A stretch of DNA of 64,000 bases. Origin: Fomitopsis serialis. Its lineage: Eukaryota > Basidiomycota > Agaricomycetes > Polyporales > Fomitopsidaceae. How positions within the stretch are numbered: position 1 is the first letter of the stretch; each line of letters begins with the position of its first letter. Positions 1 to 10,818 of this stretch are shown here, one piece after another. Both the position numbers and the translations under genes were made by a program. The notes beneath the pieces were generated by a model. It was not told where the DNA came from. It did not search any database and was given only the letters and a program-made list of their open reading frames with translations. The DNA lies in NCBI RefSeq assembly GCF_022376445.1, contig NW_025954963.1:62001-126000 (forward strand), written 5' to 3'.

Positions 1-903
1 CGTAAACCAGTTCAGGGTGAGATCGCACGCCGTCTGGCCGATTGGAACGGTGACGACCGGAAGCAGACACTTTGCCTCAACGAAGCGAACACGGATGCGC
101 TTCGCCAGATTGAGGAACTTGGCCGCCGCCGACTTAGCGAGGCTGATCGCAGTGTCGAGGCCTGAAGCGATCGCACGCCGAGAGACACCGCGGAGAGCGT
201 CCAAGCCGCTGCGAGTGAGAGTGGCAAGGAAGGTCGTCGGGACAAGGAGGCAGAGGATACAAGAAGCGACCCACAGTGCCCGGCGCCAGAGGGGACGACG
301 ACGCTGGACAGAGACAGTCTGAATGACATCTTGCAGAGGACAAGCCACCGAGGCTCCAACTGTGATCACACGGTCGACACGGCCGGTCGATGAGGTCGAG
401 GCCAGTGAGCGGGCGAACTCTGCGCTGGTGCAGAGAACGATGCGAACTATGCGGGCGTGGCGTGGTGCAGGATACGCGGGGTCGACAAGGGCCAAGATCC
501 TAAGAGCGACGATGGCAGCACCCCAGAGCAAGGCGTTGAAGACGACGACGGAGACAACAACCAAGAGGCGCGCCAACTTGCGGAGCACCGTGGCAAGTCC
601 GACAGCCAGTGCACGGCAGAGGCCTAGAGCGAGCCTCTGCCATTGAATGGTCGGTGGCTGAGGAAGATGCTGGGTGTCGAGGAGGTAGTTGCAGGCGACA
701 AAGACGGCTCCGATTGCGCAGGCGTAGTCCAAGACGACTTTGCTGAGGAGGTCCGAGCAGCAGGTGGCGAGGACGACCACTCCGAGGGCGGCGGCGGCGA
801 GGACGGAGGTGCGGACGGAAAGGCCGGTGGCGACGCGGAGGACATACAGGAGCGTGGCGAGGTAGATCACGTTGATGATGTCGGGGGCTGCCGTGCCCGT
901 CAT
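1..903 (-). CDS. Multi-pass membrane protein, C-terminus cut by window edge
   Basis: From an ATG at 903 (context CACC ATG) the minus strand stays open for 301 codons to base 1, with no stop and no intron, so the end of the gene lies left of the window. The product begins MTGTAAPDIINVIYLATLL and has at least four hydrophobic stretches: roughly residues 8-25 and 32-70 (one or two spans), about 115-140, and a span beginning ALWVASCILCLLVP near 220. Basic and Ser/Arg-rich stretches lie between. No catalytic motif is visible and I do not recognise the family. The long open frame, the good start context and the hydrophobic periodicity make it more credible than the shorter overlapping frames. Function unknown. 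Confidence 0.6.
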   Translation of the reverse strand, partial: MTGTAAPDIINVIYLATLLYVLRVATGLSVRTSVLAAAALGVVVLATCCSDLLSKVVLDYACAIGAVFVACNYLLDTQHLPQPPTIQWQRLALGLCRALAVGLATVLRKLARLLVVVSVVVFNALLWGAAIVALRILALVDPAYPAPRHARIVRIVLCTSAEFARSLASTSSTGRVDRVITVGASVACPLQDVIQTVSVQRRRPLWRRALWVASCILCLLVPTTFLATLTRSGLDALRGVSRRAIASGLDTAISLAKSAAAKFLNLAKRIRVRFVEAKCLLPVVTVPIGQTACDLTLNWFT

Positions 904-1938
904 GGTGACGGGTGGTGCTGGTGGGCGGGGAACGCAAGAGGTGGAGAGCGGCGGGCTCCCCGACGCTCCCCTTATGTTCAACTTGCGCCGCTGCTGTCAG
1001 CCCCGGCCGGCACGTCACCCTCATGTCAGCCCCCGCCGCCGGCTGCCCCGCCTCCTCCGGCGCCCTCTTCGCCAGCCTCCGGGCTGACAGTCTGTCGCGT
1101 TGGCGTTGGGTTGCGCCAGCCCTTCGTGTTCCAGAGAACTTGCCACTTACGGCATGTCGACTTCTTCTTTGGGCGGTTCACGAATAACACGGATGTTACG
1201 TTCGACTTACGCCGCACACGCATGTCCGCATTAGCGCCGCATCCGGGCGGAGGCGCGTGAGCACGATTGAAACTAGGATGGATTCTGGTCAGCTTATCCC
1301 CGAAGCTTGCTGGCAACCTGCGCACCTTGGCATTGGGTCATCGCGGAAGCCTTGCCTAACACAGGATCCTCAGAACCCAAGTACCCACCAGCACCGTTCA
1401 CTCATTCGCTCAAGCACCCTATAGAACCCTACCGTATTTCCGATCGCTGGGCCGAACAACAGTTCGGCTCACACTCAACCTTCGCTGAGGCCCATCACAC
1501 ATGGCGTTGGGGTGCAGACAGTCGTTAAGGGTCGTAACGAGTATACTAGAGGCATACACAACAGCGATGAGCAGCCCAGACAATAACGGGGGGAGATCGC
1601 CTATAACCAGAGAGACAACCAGAGCCTAGACCAAATGCAGCACACATAGCGACCGAGTGAGAGTAGACGAGTGAGTGAGTGCCGGGAAGCCAGACCATGC
1701 GCGCGGGGAACCTCACCCAGCGAGGCCCATCGCCACCAGGACCTCTGCCAGCCGAGGCCGCCGCACAGCAGTAGTCTGCGAGCCGGAGCACTGATAATTA
1801 CCGATTAATGCCGGAACGAGCGCAGCTGACGAAAGGAATGCGAGGGGGCATGTGGCTGCGTCGACGCAGCCACGCCGTCAAGAAGGTGAATGAGTGCGCG
1901 CAACGCGCACCCTGCGGGAGAAGGATCCGTGCGCGGGA
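904..1938. other. Intergenic, about 1 kb, no gene seen
   Basis: Lies between the start of the left-edge membrane protein and the stop of the GH30 gene, both on the minus strand. It should hold the promoter of the first and the 3' UTR of the second. Open frames here are short, Arg/Ser/Pro-rich and lack splice partners. Confidence 0.5.
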
Positions 1939-3965
1939 TCAGTTCGGCGAGCCGTACCACCAGAGAGTGGTCACGCCGACAGGGAAGGTGTACGAGACCT
2001 GTAAGACCGATCACCGACAGAGGAGGCGATCAGACATCGTCATCAGAGCCGTGCAGAGGCGAACTGCTACTTACGGAGTTACCGCGGAACTCGATAGTCG
2101 CCGTGACCGGCTGCGGGTTCCAAGTGGTAGACGAGCTGTCATCCCTGTGGACAAGAACCAAGGTAAGAAGGAAGCCGGGTACTCAGAACACATGGACTGA
2201 CCAGTTCAAGACGACAAGACTGTACCTCGGCCAGTCGCTCGCGCTGTTGCGGTTCGTGACATACGCAGTCGCGAGGAGAGCCCAGCTAAGGTCGCCGCTG
2301 ACAGTCGAAGAGATGCGTTGGCCAACGGGTCCGCCAACGTCCTTAGGGAGGATCGCCTTCTGGGCCTGAGCAATCGAGTAGACTATCCCACAACAGCACA
2401 GTCAGCATTTTCGACCAGTCAGAGACTGCCTAAACAGATGACACGCACACTCCTGATTGTAGCTGTAGCTGCCATCGCTGTTAATCGTAACGACAGGGCG
2501 GCACGGCGTGCCACAGCTGTCGGTGCCGGACAGCATGGGCTGGCCGTTGCCGTCGAGGGCCAGGTTCCACATCGCGCCCGTCTGCGCCCAGTAGTTGGGC
2601 GCGCCGATGAAGATGTTGTCCATGTACCACTTGATGTCGCTCCACCAGTCGCTGCCGTACTCGCCCGTGCACTCCGTGAAGTACACGGCCTTGTCCGGGT
2701 CCGCGCTCTCGAACGTCTGCTGGTCGCTCACGCTGCCGGAGTAGCAGTGGAAGGACGCGCCGGCGAACGCGTTCGGCGCGTCCTGCATGAGCGTGACGGG
2801 GTACTCGCCCGCGTCGTTCCAGTTGTGCTCGTATCCGACGATGAGCGTGCTCGAGAAGCCGTTGTCGTTCATCAGCGAGCGCAGCTGCGTGCCGATCGCC
2901 GCCTCCTGGGACGCGGAGATGGCGCACGTCGGGTACGTCGTGTCGCTGTTCTGCGGCTCGTTCTGGATGCCGATCCCCCAGATGTTGAAGCCCTTGCCCT
3001 GGTACCCCTGCAAGGCCTTGAGGAGGTAGCTCGCATCTATCAGATTGACGGTAGCATCAGCGACCATCATGTCACAGCGACTGGCGATGCAGGCTCACAG
3101 TTGTCGGTGTACTGGGAGAGGAAGTTACCACCGAGCAGCGTGCCACTATCCTTCATCCAAGCAGGCTGTGCGCGGCATGCATCAACAACGCCGATACCTG
3201 GCACGATCAGAACGAAGACCCACCGGCGACCAGGGCACGATGTGGATCTTGAGGTACTGATTGATGCCCGCGATGTCGGTAAGGGTGTCGTACAAGTACG
3301 AGGGAGCTGCGTTGATGTTGAAGTCATTGAGACCGGTGTCGCCGCTCGTGTCATCAAGACTGTAGGCAGTGTCGGAGAAGTCGGACGCGCCGATGGGGAC
3401 GCGGATGTAAGAGAAGCCGGCAGCGTCCGCGCCGTCAGTGGCTGTTGAGGGCGTGTCAAGGGCGGGCGAATGAAGCAGAACGGACATGCTTACGATCAAA
3501 GAGGTAGTTCAGGATACTCCAGTAGTTGCCCGAGTTCGAGGACTGACGGAAGCGCGTTCATAAACGCCTACAAAACTGCACTGACACAACGTACCTTCAG
3601 TTCACTGAGAAGCTTGGCCGAAGAATCAGCTAGAAGCGAGGTCAGAGTCTGATGGGCTATTAATAGACGACCGCACGCACTCAACGTAGCCCCGAAGCCA
3701 ACCATGTCCTGGTAGAGCGTGGTGTCGTCCACGCTGATGGTCGCCGAGTTCGACTTGGAATCGCTCGTGAAGTTGAGCTCGCCATTAGGACCCAGGTTCG
3801 TGTACGTGAACAGGGTGCTACGGTCCCACTGAGTCGACCACTGCACGTCATGGTCAGCGCGAGTGAACCTCGGACGAAACGCGTGGTACGCACGATGTCG
3901 TAGATCTGCTGGGCGGCAATGGGCGAGGCGAGAACCAGGAAGGAAGTAATCGCGTGAAAATACAT
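1939..3965 (-). CDS. Glycoside hydrolase family 30 endo-beta-1,6-glucanase, secreted
   Basis: Ten exons can be read: 3894-3965, 3681-3840, 3595-3629, 3494-3542, 3224-3441, 3099-3165, 2449-3036, 2202-2382, 2075-2144 and 1939-1998. They sum to 1500 nt, giving 499 residues in frame with no correction. A signal peptide (MYFHAITSFLVLASPIAA) precedes the mature start QQIYDIW. The GH30 (beta/alpha)8 signatures are present: the acid/base Glu in GIGIQNEPQ (about residue 225), the nucleophile Glu in VYFTECTGE (about 319), and the terminal beta-domain ending VSYTFPVGVTTLWW. The closest type is the fungal subfamily of secreted beta-1,6-glucanases acting on fungal or plant wall glucan; substrate choice is inferred from the family. 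All nine introns are 51-76 bp. The exact start is supported by the signal peptide. Confidence 0.93.
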
Positions 3966-5485
3966 ATTGGGTATAAATATCCCAGAAGAAACGACAGCGG
4001 AAAGGCGAAAGACTCAAAGAGAGGACAGCTGCGAGACAGCCCGGAGGGACGGCGAGCGGGACGGGGGCGCAATGCTGAGACGCCGCCGGGCTCTAGGAGT
4101 CTTTATAGTATGCAGCTGCGCAATAAAGCCCGCATGAAACGCGTGGGCAAAATAGACGGCGCAATGCCATAACAAAGCAGCTGGAAGATTTGGCCTGGCC
4201 GAGCGGAGCAGGAGCGGAGGCTTGACAACAAGCGGCCGAGAACGGAAAGAGGCATCGATCAGACGTGATCCACGAATCGGAGCAGCCCAGCGGACACTTG
4301 TATCGATCCTCCTCCGGGCCTGTGCGCCCCTGGCACAGCCAACTCCCATATCCTGCTGTGGCAGTGGCACTAGTACTGGGCGTGATCATGATGGTGCGGT
4401 ATTTGCACCCGTCACACAGAAACTAGAAACGTATCGCGGGTTGCCAGAAAGCTGAGGTGTCTTGCAAGGCCGCGTCGGATGACCAGTTGCAGCAGACTGA
4501 TGGGTCCGTCAAAGTCTAAACAACTAGTGTCCATATGCCCACTCGTCCCGGAGCGCCATCCTCGGGCGACGCGCCAGAAAGCCTTCCCCGGCAGAGCATC
4601 GGCTCGAGCGGCCGCACAACCTCAGCATGAGGGCCTAGACTGCCTAGGAACAGCATGGGTGGTCGACCTTGCGGTCGTCAACGAGAAGTTTTGACTGCCC
4701 AAGGTCGGCCTAAGACGTCTCCGTTGGCGTGTAAACAACGCGACGCAGCAACTGCACTCGTGAAAGGAAAGGAGACCTTACGACACGTGGCCTTGCAAAG
4801 GGATGAGTGTTCGCCCATGGAGGCAAGTCAGGCCCGAGTCAGGCACCCGGAGAGGATGAAGAGGAGCGTTCGAGCCCAATTCGAGCCAGGTCCAACCTCG
4901 AGGCAGCACATAGCCATGCCGGTTATTGTGCCGAGCGGTGGATGTAGACTCATGTAGTCCAATCAAAATGAGACCTGTGATAACAACCCCACGCTCAGAC
5001 AACTGGCAGCTGCGACTGCAAACGACAGGAATATCATGCATCATGAGCATAGTCAACGACAGATGGACACACGCCTTACTTCAGACCACCGCAGCGAGCC
5101 ATTACGTTGTCAGGGATTACATAGTTTCTCGGGCCCCGTCGAGGTTGAGCGCAAAGTGGAAGACGCGGACACAATGACTTCCACCGAACACGCTACGCTA
5201 CCTATTTGGGCCCAGCGATCACGCACAAGACGCGCTCTACACGTGATCGTTCACCTCGTGCGACGCGCCTGTCGCCCGCGGTTCATGTTGAGTGAGCGCG
5301 TGTATGCAGCCCTCCTAAAGCCACCCTTTATTACTCTCGGAAATTCCGGCTGCATGCATTGAGTCTACCCTACATCCAAAGTACCTTCCCGGCTCCCTCC
5401 ATCCCAACAACCTCGTGGTGTGGTCCGAACACCGCCCCCATCACCCTGATCGCGACACCGTTCGCTTCAGTAAAGCACATCCAGG
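3966..5485. other. Divergent intergenic region, about 1.5 kb
   Basis: Separates the GH30 gene (-) from the CK1-like kinase (+), so it should hold both promoters. Apart from a TATA-like element on the GH30 side I see no gene; the open frames are short and of unlikely composition. Confidence 0.5.
4102..4107 (-). promoter_or_regulatory. TATA-like box of the GH30 gene
   Basis: The minus strand reads ACTATAAAGAC about 140 bp upstream of the GH30 start. A second AT-rich stretch (ATATTTATACC) lies only about 10 bp before the ATG and is too close to act as its TATA box. Confidence 0.35.
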
Positions 5486-7365
5486 ATGCCAGAAGAAGCT
5501 ATCAAATATCCGTATTATATCGCCAACTGGTGGCTTCATGAAAAACTTGGGGAAGGGTTTTCAGGTATGCTAGTGCACTAGCTTCCTGTAAGGCGCGTTC
5601 ATAACGCCTTACCATCCATCAGGCGCTATCTTTCGCGCAAGCCACCTCCATACGCGGCAGCAGGTCGCCGTGAAGCTCCAGCCTGTTGACGCTGAATGCC
5701 CTACCAATCTCTATGAACGCACCTTCTACCCAGCGCTCCAAGGTGGTACCGGCATGCCCACGCTATGGGCCGCTGGCGTGGAGGGAAAGTTTGATTATCT
5801 CGCCATAGACCTCCTGGGCCCCAGTCTTGAATCCCTCTTCCGTCGGAGTGACAGGAACGTTATGGACCTGCGCAGCGTGTGCTGCATTGCAATGCAAGTG
5901 GTCAGTCCACCCTCCTCTCCCGCATCACCGGGCTCATCATATGGTCCCTTGTGAACTATGCCTTACTGCGCCCCTGCAACTCGCCTCATGCACCCAAAGA
6001 TAGAGCGCATTCAATTCATGCACTCGCGCGGTATCCTCCACAGAGACATTCAACTCGGGAACTGTGTAGTCGGCCTGCCGCCGAACGACCGGCTGATCTA
6101 CATGATCGACTTCGGGTTCTCCAAGTTCTACATCGACCAGCGTACGGGACGTCACATACCCGATAGCAAGCAGAAGCGCGATTTCATCGGAAATTACTGG
6201 TTCACCTCCGTGGGCGTTCATTGTAGGGGCAAGGGTGCGTCTAGTCGTTCAAGCGTCGGGGGCAATATGAATGTCATGTCTGACCGGACCTCGTCCCTAG
6301 TGCCCTCGCGGAGAGACGATATGGAAGCAGTCGCGCTCATGCTCATCCATCTCCTCACTCCTGGTGGAATCAGCTGGACGCGCAATGGCGTGCCCAAAAC
6401 TGACGCCGCCCACAATCGGCTCAAGCGCGAAAAGCGCGACGCCCGGCCGGAGGACCTCTGCAAAGGGCTTCCCGCTGAGTTCGAGGACTTTCTTCGATAC
6501 TGCCGGCGGCTCCACTTCGCGGACTGTCCCGATTACGCGTTCTGGATCAACGAGTTTCGCGAGCTTGCGGAGGAGAACGGCTTCCCTGACAATTCGCTCT
6601 TCGTCTGGCCTCCTCCAGAACCTGCGGTAAGTGCATTGTGCCTCCGGTCTCTATCGATCAATTTCTGATCTTGTCGTGCAGCCGTCAATACATGCCCTCT
6701 CTCCCAGACGGCCAGGACCTGTCTCGCCGCACACAGTTGATGGCATCCTGCAAGACCTCGCGAATCTGCAATTGGGTGACAGACGGATTTTGGGCGAGCG
6801 GAACACGAACGCGAACAAGCCTGGCCAGAACGGTAACGACGCAGGGCTCGGGCCAGCGCAGGAGAATGTCATCGTCATCAGCAGCGCGAACGAGAACTCG
6901 CGCGGCAAGCCACCATCGCAGACGAGGATGACCAAAGCGATGCACCTCACGAAGCTGGCACGCGCCATGGGCGACGCGCATGACAACGAGAACCTTGCGA
7001 AGGTAGTGCAGCAGTTCGTGGAGCTGCTGCAAGCAAGCCGTTCGCGGACGCTGACCAAAGAGGGCTTCGCGGTGCTCGACGCGCTCCACAAGCAGCTCGC
7101 GGACCCATCCGTATACATCACGCCTATGCGCACGTCCCGCTCGAATGATGGAGACCAGGTGCCGGGGCAGGAGCCACGCTATGTCAAGATGAACAAGCTG
7201 CTCCAGCTGAGGACGGGCGTCGCCAGGGCGCAGAACAACCGTGCGCTCGCGCAGATGGTGGTGGACTTCGGCGCTGTCATCAACAAAAGCAACGGGCGGA
7301 CGATCACCAAAGACGCGTTTGGGTTCTTGGAGAATCTTGCTGATAGATTGCAAACATTGGCTTGA
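5486..7365 (+). CDS. Casein kinase 1-like protein kinase with duplicated C-terminal module
   Basis: Five exons (5486-5564, 5623-5900, 6000-6222, 6301-6626, 6682-7365) give 529 residues. Kinase features in order: Gly loop LGEGFSGAIF, beta-3 Lys in QVAVKLQ, catalytic loop HRDIQLGN, Mg loop DFGFSKFY, then the CK1-type SRRDDMEAVAL. The stretch 6223-6300 is open in frame but has intron ends (GTAGGG...CCTAG); removing it restores CK1 spacing, so I treat it as an intron. The usual Lys of the HRDIKPxN loop is Gln here, which may lower activity, while the HRD Asp, its Asn and the DFG Asp are kept. The C-terminal 200 residues hold two related helical modules of about 57 residues. CK1 copies are known to be expanded in agaricomycetes; substrate and location are unknown. 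Confidence 0.88.
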
Positions 7366-8469
7366 GCTACTCGCGCATGGACTATAGTATTATCGTTTTG
7401 GCCTTCTTGAGTGTATCGCATTCCATCCCCACACACTACAGTACAATTTGGCTTAGCATGTTGTATATATAGTAGTCGAGCGTCTGATCGCATTCGGAGC
7501 GTACTTACGGTCAGGCAAGAAGACTTGGGATGTTCAGTACTCAGTGGCAGTGTTTTTACGGATCCGTGGCGCTACGCACGTTGCTTGCCTTCGGGAGACT
7601 ATGTAAGTGGCAAGAACACAATCTACGTGTGCAACCGGCAGCACATTGACGTCGCTTGCGAGTCGCAGTGAATGAGTGGAAGCAGCCAGTATGCACGTAC
7701 GGCTAGAACCGCATTGATGCCTGCCAATTCCACGATATTTTCCGTGTCGATGGAAGATGTCCCCAATGAGATGCAAGTCCTGGGAAGTACTTATGTGGGA
7801 AGTCTTCCTACTAGATGTATGTTGCGACATTCAGCACCGAGCGGCAGCCGTCGCGGTCGGTAGATAGAGTAAGCATGCATCGCGCACCTGACGTGAAGTA
7901 CACCCTTGAGAGTTTTTCGCCCGCGGATCCTGAGGATGGCGGTACCAAGACTGATACACTCGGAATGGACATCGCCTCTAGTGGGCGTCGTGCTACCGTT
8001 CGGACGAGCTAGGCAGCTTTGGGATATGTATATGCCTGCATGACAGCACTGCTAAGACAAGTACGAGACACTGAGGATTGAAATATTGATGCAGGATTGA
8101 TGGGTGCCCAGTCGATCATCACGTGGAATCGAGAGAGATTACTGCAACCAAAATGCGGGGCGGCCGCGAAGGCAAGAGTGCGGGGCGACGGCGGGCTTGA
8201 CGATGTCGCTGGGCTAATCGGGAGGGCTGGATTGGAGTCGGAGTCGTCTGGAGCATGTGCTGTGCCGCGTACGGGGGTCGGGATGCTGGAGGAGGCACCG
8301 CGCCAGCGCCAAGACGCGCTGCCCCAACAGAAGTGGGCCCGGCAAGCGCCGCTCTGTACCGTGTCGCTATGTTATAAAAACTTGATCCTCCCAGCCCATC
8401 CCTTGCCTCTCGCCCTTCCGCACAGCGATCCGACGACTGGGTCCTCCTTCTCCTTGTCCACCCGCAACC
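7366..8469. other. Intergenic, about 1.1 kb, desaturase promoter
   Basis: Lies between the kinase stop and the desaturase start. No coding region with splice partners is seen; a TATA box sits near its right end. Confidence 0.5.
8373..8379 (+). promoter_or_regulatory. TATA box of the desaturase gene
   Basis: TATAAAA lies 97 bp before the desaturase ATG, followed by a C/T-rich tract (8390-8465), a common core-promoter arrangement in filamentous fungi. Confidence 0.6.
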
Positions 8470-10158
8470 ATGGCCACGGAGAATACCCAGAAGAGGATCA
8501 CCGTCGAACAGACACCTTTCCTCATCCCTGACCTCACCGTCAAGGACCTGCTGTCCGCCATTCCGTACGTTGCGACGTGTCCTGCCGTTGTATAGACACT
8601 CACAGTACTTCGCTTATGTAGGGCGCACTGCTACAAGAGGTCCGCGGTCAGGTCGATGAGTTATGTGTGAGTAGTGCCGCTGTCTCCAATCTTGCTCGTC
8701 TTGACACGTATGTGCGCGTGTAGGGTCTACGACTTCGTCCTCATCTACTGCATCTACAAAGTCACCGTCTTTGCGGATGCGTGGATAACTCCCGAGCACA
8801 TCTCTCTCCCAAATCCGTTCCTCTACACCTTGGCCCGGTTCTCCCTTTGGGCACTCTACAGTCTAGCGAACGGACTTGTAGGCACCGGTATCTGGGTCCT
8901 CGCGCACGAGTGCGGTCACCAGGCGTTTTCCGAGTCCAAGACCCTCAACAACACCGTCGGCTGGTTCCTTCACTCTGCGTACGCCTTTTCTCTGCGCTAT
9001 AGGTTGCGACTGTCACGGAACGCGCACTGACATGTGATCGTTTCGGTTTGTAATTTAGCGTTGGTGTCCCCTACCACTCATGGCGTATCTCACACGCGAA
9101 GCACCATGCCTCGACCGGACACATGACGCAAGACCAGGTTTATGTGCCTAAAACGCGTTCGCAGATTGGCCTGCCTGCTCTCGATCAGGAGCGAGAGGAT
9201 ATCTATGGCTCGTCCGTGACTGAGGAAGTCAAGCAGGAGCTCTGGGAAGCCGTTGGCGACTCTCCTATTGGTGCATCTCTTGGTGTGGCTACCTACTTGG
9301 TAAGCAGATCTCGATGACTTCGTACAGGTATGAGCTTAAGGGTGCCTTGACAGCTAGGTGGATGGTGGATGTACATCCTGCTCAATGCATCTGGCCAGAA
9401 GAGGTATCCCAAGGGAACCAATCGTGAGTAGCGAGGTGTTGTTCGTCGCTTGTCATCGATACTAACGTTCGACATGAAGACTTGGACCCCTCGGCTACGA
9501 TGTTTGCTCCTCACCACCGTGACCAGATCCTTATCTCCGACGTGGGTATTGCGCTCTGGTTCGGTGCCGTGTGCTGGGCTATCTACGCCTATGGCTTCGT
9601 GGAGGTCTTCCGTGTTTATCTTGTGCCTTACCTCTGGTGAGCCTTGCGAATTCGTATCGAGTAGCCTAACGACTGATGGTATGTTTACAATAGGGTGAAC
9701 CACTGGCTGGTGCTCATCACCTTCCTGCAGCACACCGATCCCATCCTCCCTCATTACCGCGCTCCCGAGTTCACCTTCCCCCGTGGCGCCCTCACGACGC
9801 TCGACCGTGACCTTCTCGGCGATTGCGGCAGCATCATGAGCTGGCTCGGCGCGCATCTCACGCACGGTATCTCGGAGACCCACGTCGCACACCACGTCGC
9901 GTCCAAGATCCCGCATTACAATGCGTGGGAGGCGTCGGACGCGCTCCGCAAGCGGCTCGCGCAAGCTGGCCTCGTGCCCCTCAAGGGCCGTCCTGGCGGC
10001 TGGTCGGAGATGTACCGCGTATACGTGCGTGCAAGTTCGTCGAGGACGAGGGCGACATCGTCTTTTACAAGGATGCGCGCGGCCTTGCACAGGCCCGCCC
10101 GGTGTTCACCGACAACAATGTCAGCGACTCTGGTATCGAGCTCGAGAAGGACGCGTAG
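8470..10158 (+). CDS. FAD2: Delta-12 fatty-acid desaturase (oleate to linoleate)
   Basis: Membrane di-iron desaturase of the endoplasmic reticulum that adds the second double bond to oleoyl lipids. Seven exons from an ATG in context CAACC ATG encode about 440 residues. The three histidine boxes are complete: HECGH, HAKHH and HVAHH. Hydrophobic spans such as VYDFVLIYCIYKV and VGIALWFGAVCWAIYAYGF fit four membrane passes. The end VEDEGDIVFYKDARG is typical of fungal FAD2. Near 10020-10027 the frame must change: EMYRVY continues as RACKFVEDEG only if one base is supplied (or two dropped), and no intron is possible there. Read without correction, the frame runs to 10240 with a Ser/Arg-rich tail. 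Either a sequence error or a real C-terminal frameshift; all catalytic boxes lie upstream of it. Confidence 0.93.
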
Positions 10159-10818
10159 AGTTCCTGCTCCTCGCGTGTTTTTCCGCTCGTCGCCGCCGTT
10201 GTCTGTCGTCGTCTCACACTGTCGTCGATTTGTAGTATAACCTGTTCTTGTGCTCTCGCATGCGGTGGCGCCGCGGAGTAGAGGAGGGAGCGGAGAGTAA
10301 TTGTCTAAAAGATAGGTGCCCGCTAGTGCAGGTACTGCTTGAATAGATCCTAGAGGACTTAGTCATAGATCAGTTGTCAATGAGACGAGAAGTTCAATCC
10401 GCTCATGATGTGTGCTGCAAGACAGGTCATTTGTGGTGAGACAATCTTTGTGTTACGCGGTGAATTGCTATCGTAGCGAATGAGCAGATCTGACATACTC
10501 AGCATGTTGCTGTAATACGTCGTTGGAACGGGCAAAGTGGACGATAGCACTTAGACACCGTGAAAGCCTACCTGTGGATTCGCATTTTCAATGACTGTTG
10601 AGATACAGGGGTGTAAGGGTACTACGACAATTGGCAGAACCGCCTCTGTGAATGGCACGCAGACGAGAGAGTATGTCGCTAGGTGACGATGCCTAATTTT
10701 GATGATTCGCATGCGGCATACCAGTAGAGAAATCGTGGAGTCATGCGGATACACACGCAGTGTCGCCGGACGTGCTGGCGACCAACCCACTCGAGCACAG
10801 CTAGCAGGAAGGAGACAT
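10159..10818. other. Convergent intergenic region, about 660 bp
   Basis: Lies between the stops of the desaturase (+) and eS19 (-), so it should hold the 3' UTRs of both. Nothing else recognised. Confidence 0.45.

Noticed and set aside
6223..6300. In-frame insertion in the CK1-like kinase
   Set aside because: It begins GTAGGG and ends CCTAG, and its removal restores the conserved SRRDD spacing, so it is an intron read through.
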